The translations under genes were made by a program, and so were the position numbers. Positions 37,785 through 46,208 of a stretch of 64,000 nt of DNA are shown one piece after another (the first letter of the stretch is position 1; each line of letters opens with the position of its first letter). Source of the DNA: Phenylobacterium sp. CCH9-H3. Its GTDB lineage: Bacteria; Pseudomonadota; Alphaproteobacteria; Caulobacterales; Caulobacteraceae. The stretch is taken from the NCBI RefSeq assembly GCF_001557235.1, contig NZ_LSJI01000272.1, positions 1 to 64,000 on the forward strand, in the 5' to 3' direction. The notes beneath the pieces are model-generated. The model worked only from the letters and a program-made list of their open reading frames with translations, ran no database searches and was not told where the DNA came from.

Positions 37785-39032
37785 TCAGGCGGCGGCGCGA
37801 CCGCGCAGACGCTCGACGTTCGAAGGCGGCGGTGCGCCGGCCTCGGCGAGGACGTCGTTCTTGATGGCGCGAGGCTCGCCGAACAGGTGCCCCTGGCCCA
37901 GCTGGATATCGAGGTCCAGGATGTCCACCACCTGCCGCTCGCTCTCCACCTTCTCGGCGACGAGATCGACGCCGTAGCGACGCAGCAACAGGGCGAAGTC
38001 CTCGGCGGCCAGGTCGGGCATCGAGCGCAGCACCAGCCGGTCGTCCACCTCGGTCAGCTCGTCCAGCAGGGTCTGGGCGGCCACCTTCACGAACTTCACG
38101 TCCGAGCGCGTCAGGTCCTGCAGGTCGAGGTCGAGATTGGTGACCTTGTCGATCGAGAACCGGAAGCCGAGGTCGGCGAGGCGGGCCATGTTGCGCGCCT
38201 GGACCGCGTTGCGGCCCTCGAACGCGGCCTGCCCCACCTCGAACACCAGGGCCGGGGCCAGGTCGCGGTTGGCGCGCAGCAGGTCGAGGAACTGGGGGAA
38301 GAACTCGTCGTCACCCAGGCTGGACATCGAGATGTTGCAGAAGATGCCGACCCGACGGTCCTGGCGCGCCAAGCGCCGAACGATCTGCACGCAGCGGAAC
38401 AGCAGCAGGTTGTCGATGGCGGTGACCAGCCCGGCGGGCTCGGCCACGGCCAGGTACTCGGCCGGCATGATCACCTGGCCCGAGGCGTCACGCAGGCGCG
38501 AGAAGCTCTCGTAGAAGACCGTCTTGCGCTGGGGCAGGCCCACGACCGGCTGCAGGTAGAGATCGACGCGGTTCTCGGAGAGCGCCTCGCGGACGATCTC
38601 CATCATGCCGCGGGGCGGGCGCAGGTCCTGGCCGCCGCGGGCCGCGAGGTAGGGAGCCTGGGGCTCGTCGAACCGCCGGCTCATCTTCTGGACCAGCTTC
38701 TCCAGCAGGTGGACCTCGCCGGACAGTTCGCTCGAGCGGGACTTGTCGGCCTCGACCACGGAGGCGACCTCGGTCAGCCGCCCGTCGATGCGGACCACCT
38801 GGTCCAGCAGGATGCGGTGGGCGTCGCGCACCGCCTCAACCTCACCGCGGATCTCACGCATCTCCAGGAAGCGCATGATCATGCCGTGCGAGGCCAGGCA
38901 CAGGCCGAAGCAGCCCATCATGGACGAAACGGCCACGCCCCAGCCCATGCCGTTGCGCCATAGGCTCAGCGCAACGATCAGCGAGAGGCAGAGATAGGTC
39001 GCACAGAGGAGCGCGAGAGTGAGCCGCCGCAT
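37785..39032 (-). CDS. tipF: TipF-like c-di-GMP receptor for flagellum assembly
   Basis: The 415-residue protein has two membrane helices (about residues 3-22 and 30-52), a coiled coil (55-125) and a C-terminal EAL-type domain. The EAL domain is degenerate: YESFSRL replaces EAL, VFEVGQAAFEG lacks the second Glu and the Asp-Asp pair is SIDKV, so phosphodiesterase activity is unlikely. This is the layout of Caulobacter TipF, which binds c-di-GMP and positions the flagellum at the new pole. The HAD-MaoC-ribF genes follow. A cell-cycle promoter is expected but no clear CtrA site was found. Confidence 0.82.
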   Translation of the reverse strand: MRRLTLALLCATYLCLSLIVALSLWRNGMGWGVAVSSMMGCFGLCLASHGMIMRFLEMREIRGEVEAVRDAHRILLDQVVRIDGRLTEVASVVEADKSRSSELSGEVHLLEKLVQKMSRRFDEPQAPYLAARGGQDLRPPRGMMEIVREALSENRVDLYLQPVVGLPQRKTVFYESFSRLRDASGQVIMPAEYLAVAEPAGLVTAIDNLLLFRCVQIVRRLARQDRRVGIFCNISMSSLGDDEFFPQFLDLLRANRDLAPALVFEVGQAAFEGRNAVQARNMARLADLGFRFSIDKVTNLDLDLQDLTRSDVKFVKVAAQTLLDELTEVDDRLVLRSMPDLAAEDFALLLRRYGVDLVAEKVESERQVVDILDLDIQLGQGHLFGEPRAIKNDVLAEAGAPPPSNVERLRGRAAA

Positions 39033-39117
39033 GGATCCTGTTCCGAATCACCCGGAGTATCCGCTGTGGTTACCGGGCTCGTCGAATTCATTAACCATGC
39101 CCCGGGTTCGGGATTGG

Positions 39118-39531
39118 TTAACGCCGAATCGGGAAGAGCCGCCTCAGCTCGGGATCGCGCAGCCAAAGGCCGCCCCAGGCGAATACCGCGAGGTAGGGCC
39201 CGAACAGCATATGGCTGAAGAGCGGGTTGCCGTTCAGGTAGTGGACCGCGCAGGTCCCGCCCATCAGAGCGGTCACCAGCACCGCACCCAGCACCGCGGT
39301 GCGCGGCACGAGATAGAGCGCCAGGATCGCGGCTTCCATCACCCCGATGCCGAAGCCGCTGCCGGCCGGCAGACCGAGCGCGGCCTCGGCCTTGGCGACC
39401 TCGGGGTGGCCGGCCAGCTTGATGCCGGCGTCGAAGATCATGAAGGCGGTGAAGAGGCCGGTGAGGGTCCAGCCGGCGAGGGTCATCGCCCGGCCGTTCG
39501 CTGGCCGGGCGGAGAGTGCAAAGTCGGTCAT
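39118..39531 (-). CDS. DoxX-like four-helix membrane protein
   Basis: A 137-residue protein with four membrane helices (about residues 18-35, 55-75, 80-98 and 110-126). It has the DoxX-like pattern TGLFTAFMIFDAGIKLAGHPEVAKAEAALGLPAG. The ATG at 39531 is preferred over a long GC-rich upstream frame. It lies 74 bases after the VOC gene and lacks its own ECF-type promoter, so it is probably read from the VOC promoter as part of the ECF sigma factor module. Related genes are found in ECF42-type clusters. The exact function is unknown. Confidence 0.82.
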   Translation of the reverse strand: MTDFALSARPANGRAMTLAGWTLTGLFTAFMIFDAGIKLAGHPEVAKAEAALGLPAGSGFGIGVMEAAILALYLVPRTAVLGAVLVTALMGGTCAVHYLNGNPLFSHMLFGPYLAVFAWGGLWLRDPELRRLFPIRR

Positions 39532-39605
39532 TCCCGATCCTTGGTGAAGGTGGGGCCCGCGGCCGGCGGGGGAGGGCGGCCGCGGGCGCGCCTGCCGCCG
39601 CGTTC

Positions 39606-40028
39606 CTACGCGGCCGGCTGATCGAAAGCCCAGACGAACCCGAACGGGTCGCGCACCTGGCCCCAGATGTCGCCCCAGAACATTTTCTGCGGGGGAACCA
39701 GGGCCTCGCAGCCGGCGGCGACGGCGCGGTCGAACCACGCCTGGCAGTCGCCGACGATCAGCTGCATCGTGAACGCGGCTGGCGCTTCCTTCGCATGCCC
39801 GTGCTCGGGGTAGAAATCGCCCAGCATCACCGACGAGCCGTTGATGTAGAGGTGGATGTGCATGGTCCGCCCCTTGTCGTCGGCCGGGTGGGCGAAGGCG
39901 GTTTCGGCCGCGAAGGCCTTCTTGTAGAAGTCCGCCGCCTTCAGCGCGCCGTCGACGGCGAGGTAGGCGACGACGCCACCCTTGGTCTCGACCTGCGGCA
40001 CGGCGGGCGCTTCAGCTGCTTCAGACAT
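39606..40028 (-). CDS. VOC family (glyoxalase/PhnB-like) protein
   Basis: A 140-residue protein of the vicinal-oxygen-chelate fold with the PhnB-like pattern YLAVDGALKAADFYKKAFAAE, HIHLYINGSSVMLGDFYPEHG, QAWFDRAVAAGCE and WGDIWGQVRDPFGFVWAFDQPA. Members bind a metal and may act on small molecules, but no activity is predictable. It has an ECF-type promoter of its own (40059-40085), which matches that of the DGPF gene, so it belongs to the sigma factor regulon. Confidence 0.9.
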   Translation of the reverse strand: MSEAAEAPAVPQVETKGGVVAYLAVDGALKAADFYKKAFAAETAFAHPADDKGRTMHIHLYINGSSVMLGDFYPEHGHAKEAPAAFTMQLIVGDCQAWFDRAVAAGCEALVPPQKMFWGDIWGQVRDPFGFVWAFDQPAA

Positions 40029-40058
40029 CTCGAGCTCCTCTGGCTTGCTTGCCCAGAG

Positions 40059-40085
40059 GACGATCGGCGCGGCGCAGATCCGACA
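40059..40085 (-). promoter_or_regulatory. ECF42-type promoter of the VOC gene
   Basis: On the minus strand TGTCGG (40085-40080), 17 bases, then CGTC (40062-40059). It is identical in boxes and spacing to the promoter at 41791-41817 and fits the TGTCGA/CG(A/T)C pattern described for ECF42 sigma factors. It lies 31 bases upstream of the VOC start. Confidence 0.65.
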
Positions 40086-40096
40086 ACCGGCGCCAA

Positions 40097-41374
40097 CTAT
40101 TTCGCGCGCGTGGCCGCCCGTTCGTCCGGCGGGGGATGGTCGGCCATCAGCCGGTCCAGGTGCTGGCGGATGTGCGACGCCTCGGCGGCGGTGTTGGCCA
40201 GGGCGATGGCGCGGTCGAAGGCCGTACGCGCCTCGGCATGGCGTCCCAGTTCCAGGTTCAGGGCCCCCGTCAGGCCGTGGAAATGGAAATAGCCCGAGAG
40301 CTTGTCCGCCAGCGGGGCGATCATCTCCAGCGCCGCCTCCGGCCCGGCCACCTTGCTCACGGCGACGGCGCGGTTGAGCGTGACCACCGGCGACGGCGTC
40401 AGCCGTTCCAGGCTGGCGTACAGCCGGTCGATCTGGGCCCAGTCGGTGTCGGCCGGGGTCGGGGCGCGGGCGTGGAGGGCGGCGATGGCGGCCTGGACCT
40501 GATAGGCGCCCGGCCGGCGATGCCGCATGGCCTTGTCGATCAGGGCCAGACCCTCGTTGATCATCGGCCGGTTCCACAGCGAGCGATCTTGGTCCTCCAG
40601 CAGTACGATCTGGCCCTCGGCGTCGAACCGGGCCGGGGTGCGGGCATGCTGGATCAGCATCAGCGCCAGCAGGCCCATGATCTCGGGCTCGGTCTGGTAG
40701 AGCCGCAGCAACAGGCGGGCCAGCCGGATCGCCTCGCCGCACAGCTGGGCGCGCGCGGGGTTGTCGCCGGCGGAGTAGCCTTCGTTGAAGACCAGGTAGA
40801 GCATGGCCGCCACAGCCGCGAGCCGCTCGGCCCGCTCGACCGGGCCCGGGGTGGCGAACTCGGCGTCTCCGGCCGCCACGCGGGCCTTCGCGCGGGTGAT
40901 CCGCTGCTCCATCGCCGACTCCGACGCCAGGAAGGCGCGGGCGATCTGCTTCACCGACAGGCCGGACACGATCCGCAGCGCCAGGGCCACCTGCTGGGTG
41001 GCGGGCAGGTCGGGGTGGCAGCAGATGAACAGCAAGCGCAGCACGTCGTCGCGGTAGTCGGACGCGTCGATCTGCTCGGCGACGCGCGTTTCGGCGTCGT
41101 CCAGGTCCGAGAGCGTGTCCTCGGGCGGCAGCTCGGTCTGGCGCGAGCGCTTGCGCACGCCGTCCAGGGCGGCGTTGCGGCCGACCATGATCAGCCAGGC
41201 GGCGGGATCGCGGGGCGGCCCGTTCCGCGGCCAGTTGTTCAGCGCCCGCAGGCAAGCGTCCTGGAAGGCCTCCTCCGCGGTGTCCAGGTCGCGGAAGTAG
41301 CGCAGGAGCGCGCCGACGGCCTGGGGCCGCGCGGCCGAGATCGCCGCGTTGATCCAGGCCAGGTCATGGCTCAT
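40097..41374 (-). CDS. ECF RNA polymerase sigma factor, ECF42 (DUF6596) type
   Basis: A 425-residue sigma factor, about twice the length of a plain ECF. Sigma-2 (LLRYFRDLDTAEEAFQDACLRALNNWP, AAWLIMVGRNAALDGVRKR) and sigma-4 (LALRIVSGLSVKQIARAFLASESAMEQRITRAK) are followed by a 240-residue TPR-like C-terminal domain (DUF6596; VFNEGYSAGDN, RPMINEGLALIDKA, GLTGALNLELGRHAEARTAFDRAI). In ECF42 the extension controls activity in place of an anti-sigma factor. Its start overlaps the DGPF stop by four bases (ATGA). The upstream TGTCGG-N17-CGTC promoter suggests it drives itself. Confidence 0.92.
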   Translation of the reverse strand: MSHDLAWINAAISAARPQAVGALLRYFRDLDTAEEAFQDACLRALNNWPRNGPPRDPAAWLIMVGRNAALDGVRKRSRQTELPPEDTLSDLDDAETRVAEQIDASDYRDDVLRLLFICCHPDLPATQQVALALRIVSGLSVKQIARAFLASESAMEQRITRAKARVAAGDAEFATPGPVERAERLAAVAAMLYLVFNEGYSAGDNPARAQLCGEAIRLARLLLRLYQTEPEIMGLLALMLIQHARTPARFDAEGQIVLLEDQDRSLWNRPMINEGLALIDKAMRHRRPGAYQVQAAIAALHARAPTPADTDWAQIDRLYASLERLTPSPVVTLNRAVAVSKVAGPEAALEMIAPLADKLSGYFHFHGLTGALNLELGRHAEARTAFDRAIALANTAAEASHIRQHLDRLMADHPPPDERAATRAK

Positions 41375-41763
41375 GCGGCGACCACCCCCTTGGCCACGGC
41401 GTCCGGCGAGCCGGGGTTGTAGACGGCCAGGGGACGGATCTCGTAGGCGCCGCCGGGATTGGCCTCGCCCAGGTCCCGGGCGACCTGCAGCGCCTCGTCC
41501 AGGTCGGCCACGTCGATGATGTAGATGCCCAGCAGCTGTTCCTTGGTCTCGGCGAACGGGCCGTCGATCACCAGGGGCGGGTCGCTCTTGCGGAAGGTGG
41601 TGGCGGCCGTGGTGGGGAGCAGCCGCAGCGACGGGCCCAGCTTGCCCGCGGCCTCCAGGCGGTCGCGTACGACGCCCAGGCGCTGCATCACCTCGCCGTC
41701 CTGCTTCTTGTCCCAGGCCCAGACGACGTCCTCGTCGTTGTAGCAGAGCAGGGCGTACAGCAT
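41371..41763 (-). CDS. YCII-related DGPF protein
   Basis: A 130-residue protein of the YCII-related family with the name-giving motif DGPF in LVIDGPFAETKEQLLGIYIIDVADLDEAL. DGPF proteins are the standard partners of ECF42 sigma factors, encoded immediately upstream and controlled by them, though their biochemical role is unresolved. It carries the TGTCGG-N17-CGTC promoter 28 bases upstream and GAGGAGGCC as ribosome site. It is coupled by ATGA to the sigma factor gene. Confidence 0.93.
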   Translation of the reverse strand: MLYALLCYNDEDVVWAWDKKQDGEVMQRLGVVRDRLEAAGKLGPSLRLLPTTAATTFRKSDPPLVIDGPFAETKEQLLGIYIIDVADLDEALQVARDLGEANPGGAYEIRPLAVYNPGSPDAVAKGVVAA

Positions 41764-41790
41764 TTTCGGGGCCTCCTCGTTCGTCCCTAG

Positions 41791-41817
41791 GACGGCGGAG
41801 AATGCCCCAGCCCGACA
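41791..41817 (-). promoter_or_regulatory. ECF42-type promoter of the DGPF-sigma operon
   Basis: On the minus strand TGTCGG (41817-41812), 17 bases, then CGTC (41794-41791). Spacing and boxes equal those before the VOC gene. The predicted start is near 41784, 21 bases before the DGPF ATG. It lies in the 70-bp gap after hbd. Confidence 0.65.
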
Positions 41818-41833
41818 GGCGGGCGCAAAAAGA

Positions 41834-42712
41834 TCAGCGCGTCGGGACGGGTTTGTCGCCGCGGTAGTCGTAGAAGCCGCGGCCCGACTTGCGGCCCAGC
41901 CAGCCGGCCTCGACGTATTTCACCAGCAGCGGGCAAGGCCGGTACTTGGAGTCCGCCAGGCCCTCGTACAGGACGTTCATGATCGACAGCACCGTGTCGA
42001 GGCCGATGAAGTCGCCCAGCTCCAGAGGTCCCATCGGGTGGTTGGCGCCGAGCCGCAGGGCCGTGTCGATGGCGTCGACCGTGCCGACGCCCTCGTAGAG
42101 GGTGTAGATCGCCTCGTTGATCATCGGCACCAGCACGCGGTTGACGATGAAGGCGGGGAAATCCTCGGCGTTCGAGGTGGTCTTGCCCAGCGACTGCGCG
42201 AAGCTGACGGCCAGTTCGTAGGTGTCGGCGTCGGTGGCGATGCCGCGGATGATCTCCACCAGCTTCATGACCGGCGCGGGGTTCATGAAGTGCAGGCCGA
42301 TGAACTTGCCGGGCCGGTCGGTGGCGGAGGCGAGGCGGGTGATCGAGATCGAGGACGTGTTCGACGCCAGCAGCGTATGCGGCGTCAGGTGGGGCTGCAG
42401 CGCCTTGAAGATCGTCTTTTTGGTCTCTTCATTCTCGGTGGCCGCTTCGATGGCCAGGTCGGTCTTGCCGATGTTCTGCAGTTCCGCCGCCGGCTTGATG
42501 CGCGCGATGGCGGCTTCCATGGCCGCATGCTCGATGATCCCGCGCGAAACCTGCCGGGCCATGTTCTTCTCGATCTGGGCGATCCCCTGGTCGATCCGCT
42601 CGGGGCTCACATCGTGGAGCAACACGTCGTAGCCGCCGAGGGCGCAGACGTGGGCGATGCCGGAACCCATTTGACCGGCGCCGATGACGCCCACCGTCTT
42701 GATGTCAACCAC
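41834..42712 (-). CDS. hbd: 3-hydroxybutyryl-CoA dehydrogenase
   Basis: The enzyme oxidises or reduces 3-hydroxybutyryl-CoA with NAD(P). The 292-residue protein has the Rossmann motif GVIGAGQMGSGIAHV (near residue 8), the NPAPVMKLVEIIRG segment with the substrate-site Asn/His context (GLHFMNPAPVMKLVE), and the C-terminal LGANHPMGPLELGDFIGLDT. GTG at 42712 follows GAAGGATCC. A 17-bp tandem repeat lies in its promoter region. It suits the acetyl-CoA/ethylmalonyl-CoA or PHB routes, along with ETF and the probable mcd nearby. Confidence 0.95.
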   Translation of the reverse strand: MVDIKTVGVIGAGQMGSGIAHVCALGGYDVLLHDVSPERIDQGIAQIEKNMARQVSRGIIEHAAMEAAIARIKPAAELQNIGKTDLAIEAATENEETKKTIFKALQPHLTPHTLLASNTSSISITRLASATDRPGKFIGLHFMNPAPVMKLVEIIRGIATDADTYELAVSFAQSLGKTTSNAEDFPAFIVNRVLVPMINEAIYTLYEGVGTVDAIDTALRLGANHPMGPLELGDFIGLDTVLSIMNVLYEGLADSKYRPCPLLVKYVEAGWLGRKSGRGFYDYRGDKPVPTR

Positions 42713-42749
42713 AGGCCTGGATCCTTCAGAGCGCTTGCCGCTTTTTGTG

Positions 42750-42780
42750 GCAGCTTTCTAACAGTCGCAGCTTTCTAACA
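42750..42780. repeat. 17-bp-period tandem repeat upstream of hbd
   Basis: GCAGCTTTCTAACA occurs at 42750-42763 and again at 42767-42780 (period 17, interrupted by GTC). On the hbd strand this reads TGTTAGAAAGCTGC twice. The direct repeat is AT-richer than its surroundings and 38-68 bases before the GTG start, so it may be an operator or a box pair of the promoter. Confidence 0.55.
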
Positions 42781-42990
42781 TCTGTATGGCGCACTGCGGC
42801 AAGGGGAATTGCTGCGTCGCAGCAGATCGGGCGCGCTGCGGGGATTCCGAGACACGCGCGGCGACCACCTCGGACAACAACCCTGCGCGGAGGGCGGCGA
42901 TGGGTCGCAACTTCCGGCTGTTTCGGGGGCGACGATCCCGGCGCTCAGTTCCGAGGCGACCTGCCTGTCGAACAGGCGCGCCGGCCGCCA

Positions 42991-43025
42991 AAACGAAAAG
43001 GGGCGGCCCTTCCGGACCGCCCCTT
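42991..43025 (-). terminator. Rho-independent terminator of etfBA
   Basis: On the minus strand AAGGGGCGG pairs with CCGCCCCTT (nine bp, with further inner pairing) and is followed by TTCGTTT. It starts 28 bases after the etfA stop. Confidence 0.75.
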
Positions 43026-43052
43026 CGCTTTGCTCGGCGATGGCTCCGCGGC

Positions 43053-43997
43053 CTATTTGCCGGCGGCGGCCAGGGCGCTCATCAGTTCGGGCACGGCGGC
43101 CTTGTAGTCCGCCACGAGGCCGTAGTCGGCCACCTGGAAGATCGGCGCGTCGGGGTCCTTGTTGATCGCCACGATCACCTTGGAGTCCTTCATGCCGGCG
43201 AGGTGCTGGATCGCGCCGGAGATGCCGATGGCGACATAGAGCTCCGGGGCGACGACCTTGCCGGTCTGGCCCACCTGGTAGTCGTTCGGCGCGTAGCCGG
43301 CGTCCACCGCGGCGCGGCTGGCGCCCACGGCGGCCCCCAGCTTGTCGGCCAGCGGCTCGATCACGGCCTGGAACTCCTCGGCCGAGCCCATGGCGCGACC
43401 GCCGGAGACCACGATCTTGGCGGCGCCCAGGTCCGGGCGGGCCGACTTGACGATCTGCTGGTCGACGAAGTGGCTCTTGGCCGGGGCGGCGGGCGCCGAA
43501 ACGCTCTCAACCTTGGCCGAGCCGCCTTCAGCCGCCGCCTTGAAGGCGGTCGGGCGAACCGTCAGCACCTTCTTGGCGTCCGACGACTGGACGGTCTCCA
43601 GCGCGTTGCCGGCGTAGATCGGGCGCACGAAGGTGTTGGCGTCCACCACCTCGATCACGTCCGAGATCTGGGCCACGTCCAGCTTGGCCGCGACGCGCGG
43701 GCTGAAGTTCTTGCCCTGGGTCGTGGCGGGCGTCAGCACCGCGTCGTAGGCGCCCATCAGGCCGACGACCACGTCCTGGAACGCCTCGGCCAGGCCCTGG
43801 CCCAGCTCGGCGCTCTCGGCGGTCAGCACCTTGCGCACGCCGGCGATCTTGGCGGCCTCGGCGGCGACCGCGGCGGTGTTGGTCCCGGCGACCAGGACGT
43901 CCACGTCGCCCGAGATCGCCAGGGCGGCGGTCACGACCTTGTGGGTGTTGTCCTTGAGGGCGGAGTTGTCGTGATCGGCGACGACGAGAACGGACAT
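43053..43997 (-). CDS. etfA: Electron transfer flavoprotein alpha subunit
   Basis: EtfA binds FAD and, with EtfB, carries electrons from acyl-CoA dehydrogenases to the membrane ETF-ubiquinone oxidoreductase. The 314-residue protein has the C-terminal FAD motif ([66 protein letters not shown]) typical of the family. Its start overlaps the etfB stop by one base (TAATG). The acyl-CoA dehydrogenases at 14073 and 47621 are expected electron donors. Confidence 0.97.
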   Translation of the reverse strand: MSVLVVADHDNSALKDNTHKVVTAALAISGDVDVLVAGTNTAAVAAEAAKIAGVRKVLTAESAELGQGLAEAFQDVVVGLMGAYDAVLTPATTQGKNFSPRVAAKLDVAQISDVIEVVDANTFVRPIYAGNALETVQSSDAKKVLTVRPTAFKAAAEGGSAKVESVSAPAAPAKSHFVDQQIVKSARPDLGAAKIVVSGGRAMGSAEEFQAVIEPLADKLGAAVGASRAAVDAGYAPNDYQVGQTGKVVAPELYVAIGISGAIQHLAGMKDSKVIVAINKDPDAPIFQVADYGLVADYKAAVPELMSALAAAGK

Positions 43998-44743
43998 TAG
44001 AGGACCCCCGCGGTCTTGAGGTTGGAGACGAGGTCGGCAGCGGTCTCGACCTTGACGCCGGCGGAACGCTTCGGCGGCTCGGTGACCTTCAGGACCTTCA
44101 GCTTGGCGGCCGTGTCGACGCCGAGCGAGGAGAGCTCCTTCACGTCCAGCGGCTTCTTCTTGGCCTTCATGATGTTGGGCAGCGAGGCGTAGCGCGGCTC
44201 GTTGAGGCGCAGGTCGGCGGTCACGACCGCCGGCAGGTCCACGTCGAGGGTCTGCAGGCCGCCGTCGACCTCGCGGGTCACCTTGGCCTTGCCGCCTTCC
44301 ACCGCGACTTCCGAAGCGAACGCCGCCTGCGGCCAGTCGAGCAGGGCCGCCAGCATCTGGCCCGTGGCGTTGTTGTCGCCATCGATGGCCTGCTTGCCCA
44401 TCAGGACCAGTTCGGGGCTCTCTTCGGCCACCACGGCCTTCAGCACCTTGGCCACGGCCAGCGGCTCGAGATCCTGGTCGGTCTGGATGAGGATGGCGCG
44501 GTCGGCGCCCATGGCCAGGGCGGTCCGCAGGGTTTCCTGCGCCTGGGTCGGGCCGACGGACACGGCGACGATCTCGGTCGCCACGCCCTTTTCCTTCAGG
44601 CGGACGGCCTCTTCGACCGCGATTTCGCAGAAGGGATTCATCGACATCTTGACGTTCGCGAGGTCGACGCCCGTCTGATCGGCCTTAACACGGGCCTTGA
44701 CGTTGTAGTCGATCACCCGCTTCACCGGGACCAACACCTTCAT
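43997..44743 (-). CDS. etfB: Electron transfer flavoprotein beta subunit
   Basis: EtfB binds AMP and pairs with EtfA. The 248-residue protein opens [14 protein letters not shown] and has [53 protein letters not shown] and the recognition-loop region ([23 protein letters not shown]). It is first in the operon. Upstream, CAAATTGTTTG (44759-44769) is a partial match to the PsrA-like pattern, lying 16 bases before the ATG. I treat that as weak. Confidence 0.97.
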   Translation of the reverse strand: MKVLVPVKRVIDYNVKARVKADQTGVDLANVKMSMNPFCEIAVEEAVRLKEKGVATEIVAVSVGPTQAQETLRTALAMGADRAILIQTDQDLEPLAVAKVLKAVVAEESPELVLMGKQAIDGDNNATGQMLAALLDWPQAAFASEVAVEGGKAKVTREVDGGLQTLDVDLPAVVTADLRLNEPRYASLPNIMKAKKKPLDVKELSSLGVDTAAKLKVLKVTEPPKRSAGVKVETAADLVSNLKTAGVL

Positions 44744-44891
44744 GGGTTGCTAGCGCCTCAAATTGTTTGCGGAAAAAAATGAGCCGGGTGGGCAATAGCG
44801 GTTCCGCCGCGCATTGCAAGCGCGCGCACGCGACTTTCGCCGCAGCGCACAAGGCTAGTCAGAGCCGGGTCTCCTTACGTAAAAGGTCGCC

Positions 44892-45194
44892 ATGAACGCC
44901 AATATCGAGCGCATGAAGCTCATCTTCCTCGGCTTCCTGGCCGTATTCGTCGCCGGTGCGATCGGCGTTGGCGTCTGGCAGGTCGGCTGGGTGATGCCGC
45001 GCGACAAGTGCGAGAAGGAACAGCGAAAGTGGTGGGACCCGGATCAGCGGGTCTGCGCCCAGCCGGTCCTCGTGTCTGACATCACCGGGCGCGTCATCAC
45101 CGATGACAAGGCCTTGGCCGAGGCGAAGAAGGCCATCGGCCGGCCGGCGGCTCCGGCCGTAAAGGGCGAGGCGACCTCTCCGGCCAAGCCTTAA
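44892..45194 (+). CDS. Single-pass membrane protein, 100 residues
   Basis: One membrane helix (about residues 10-32, LIFLGFLAVFVAGAIGVGVWQVGW) is followed by a short extracytoplasmic or cytoplasmic tail with CEKEQRKWWDPDQRVCAQPV. Two Cys could form a disulfide. An Ala/Pro/Lys-rich end completes the protein. AAAAGGTCGCC precedes the ATG. Its stop overlaps that of the convergent PduO gene by four bases. No domain is recognised. Confidence 0.75.
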   Translation: MNANIERMKLIFLGFLAVFVAGAIGVGVWQVGWVMPRDKCEKEQRKWWDPDQRVCAQPVLVSDITGRVITDDKALAEAKKAIGRPAAPAVKGEATSPAKP

Positions 45195-45766
45195 CGCGTC
45201 GCGCCGGACTGCCAGAACACCTCGGCCCGGCCCTGGTCGTTGGCCCAGCGGGCGGCGACGAACAGGAAGTCGGACAGCCGGTTCAGGTAGCGTAGCGAGG
45301 GGCCGGTGACCGGCTCGCCCGCCTCGATCAGGCGCACGGCGTCCCGCTCGGCGCGGCGGCACACGGTGCGGGCCAGGTGCAGGGCGGCGGAGGCGGGGGT
45401 CCCGCCTGGCAGGACGAACGACTTCAGGCCGGGAAGGCGGTCGTTCAGGGCGTCGATCTCGCCCTCGATGCGGACGATCTGGCTGTCCAGCACGCGGAGC
45501 ACCGAGCCTTCGGCCTCGTCTGGCTTCGGCGGGGTGGCCAGGTCCGCGCCCAGGTCGAACAGCTCATTCTGGATCCGCGCCAACATGGCGTCGAGCTCTT
45601 GGTCGGCGGCCAGGTGGACACGGGCCAGCCCGATGCAGGCGTTGGTCTCGTCGACGGCGCCATAGCTCTCGACCCGCAGGTCGGTCTTGCTGACCGTGGC
45701 GCCGGTGGCGAGGCGGGTCGTCCCGGCGTCGCCGGTGCGCGTGTAGATGCGGTTGAGGGTGACCAT
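45191..45766 (-). CDS. Cob(I)alamin adenosyltransferase, PduO type
   Basis: The enzyme makes adenosylcobalamin, the cofactor of methylmalonyl-CoA and ethylmalonyl-CoA mutases. The 191-residue protein has the N-terminal ATP motif IYTRTGDAGTTRLATG, VESYGAVDETNACIGLA and the C-terminal ARTVCRRAERDAV and LNRLSDFLFVAARWAN helices of PduO/MMAB. The cofactor links it to the C4-C5 acyl-CoA routes suggested by hbd, ETF and the mcd-like gene. A twin-transmembrane protein gene lies just upstream. Confidence 0.95.
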   Translation of the reverse strand: MVTLNRIYTRTGDAGTTRLATGATVSKTDLRVESYGAVDETNACIGLARVHLAADQELDAMLARIQNELFDLGADLATPPKPDEAEGSVLRVLDSQIVRIEGEIDALNDRLPGLKSFVLPGGTPASAALHLARTVCRRAERDAVRLIEAGEPVTGPSLRYLNRLSDFLFVAARWANDQGRAEVFWQSGATR

Positions 45767-45767
45767 C

Positions 45768-45968
45768 TCAGCCCTGGCTGCCGCGCCACCAGACGGCCAG
45801 CATCAGCACCGCGACGGCGATCGCCTGGGTCAGGACACGCAGGCGCATGAGCTTGTTGGACCAGGAGCGCCCGAAGTCGCCGCCACGGAATAGCGCGTAG
45901 ATGCCGAGGGCAAGGACAGTACCCACCGCGGCCAGGGCGGCAAAGATGGCGTAGTCGAATAGGTCCAT
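45768..45968 (-). CDS. Twin-transmembrane (HIG1-like) small protein
   Basis: A 66-residue protein with two membrane helices (about 7-27 and 45-62) joined by a basic loop (FRGGDFGRSWSNKLMRLRVLTQ), matching the HIG1-like small proteins annotated as twin transmembrane proteins in Caulobacterales. HIG1 proteins in mitochondria assist cytochrome oxidase, and a bacterial role is inferred only. Its stop is two bases before the PduO gene's start, so the two are co-transcribed. Confidence 0.8.
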   Translation of the reverse strand: MDLFDYAIFAALAAVGTVLALGIYALFRGGDFGRSWSNKLMRLRVLTQAIAVAVLMLAVWWRGSQG

Positions 45969-46208
45969 GCGGCTAGCTTAGGCCGCTGAACGGCGCTACG
46001 CCATGGGTAAGGCCTGAGTCCATTTTAAACTTGACTTTGCGGCGCGTGATCATGTTCAACGAGCGTCGCTCCCCGCAGAACGGCGAGATTTGTTGTGCGG
46101 CGGGAAGCCTTGAGGAATAAGGGTTTGGGCTTCGCTGAGAGCGCTCCCATATGGCGTTCTCGGCGGGCTGTCTCGCGGGTCGCAATCGGTTACGCGGGCC
46201 GGGTTTGT

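Larger units (their letters stand above)
42713..43052. other. 340-bp intergenic region between hbd and etfA
   Basis: No gene is supported. The part next to hbd holds a tandem repeat (42750-42780), and the part next to etfA holds the etf terminator (42991-43025). In between, open frames are GC-driven and have no ribosome sites or family resemblance. Confidence 0.55.

Noticed and set aside
36903-38963. Plus-strand open frame (686 codons) across the HAD and tipF genes
   Set aside because: Antisense shadow of two well-supported genes with low-complexity content.
39033-39130. CtrA-type site (TTAA-N7-TTAA) before tipF
   Set aside because: TTAACC occurs twice, but the spacing is not seven bases and no second half fits.
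42758-42991. 77-codon minus-strand frame between hbd and etfA
   Set aside because: Spans the tandem repeat and reads into the etf terminator region; low complexity, no start signal.
46052-46120. 22-codon open frame MFNERRSPQ...
   Set aside because: Too short to judge, no ribosome site, probably chance.
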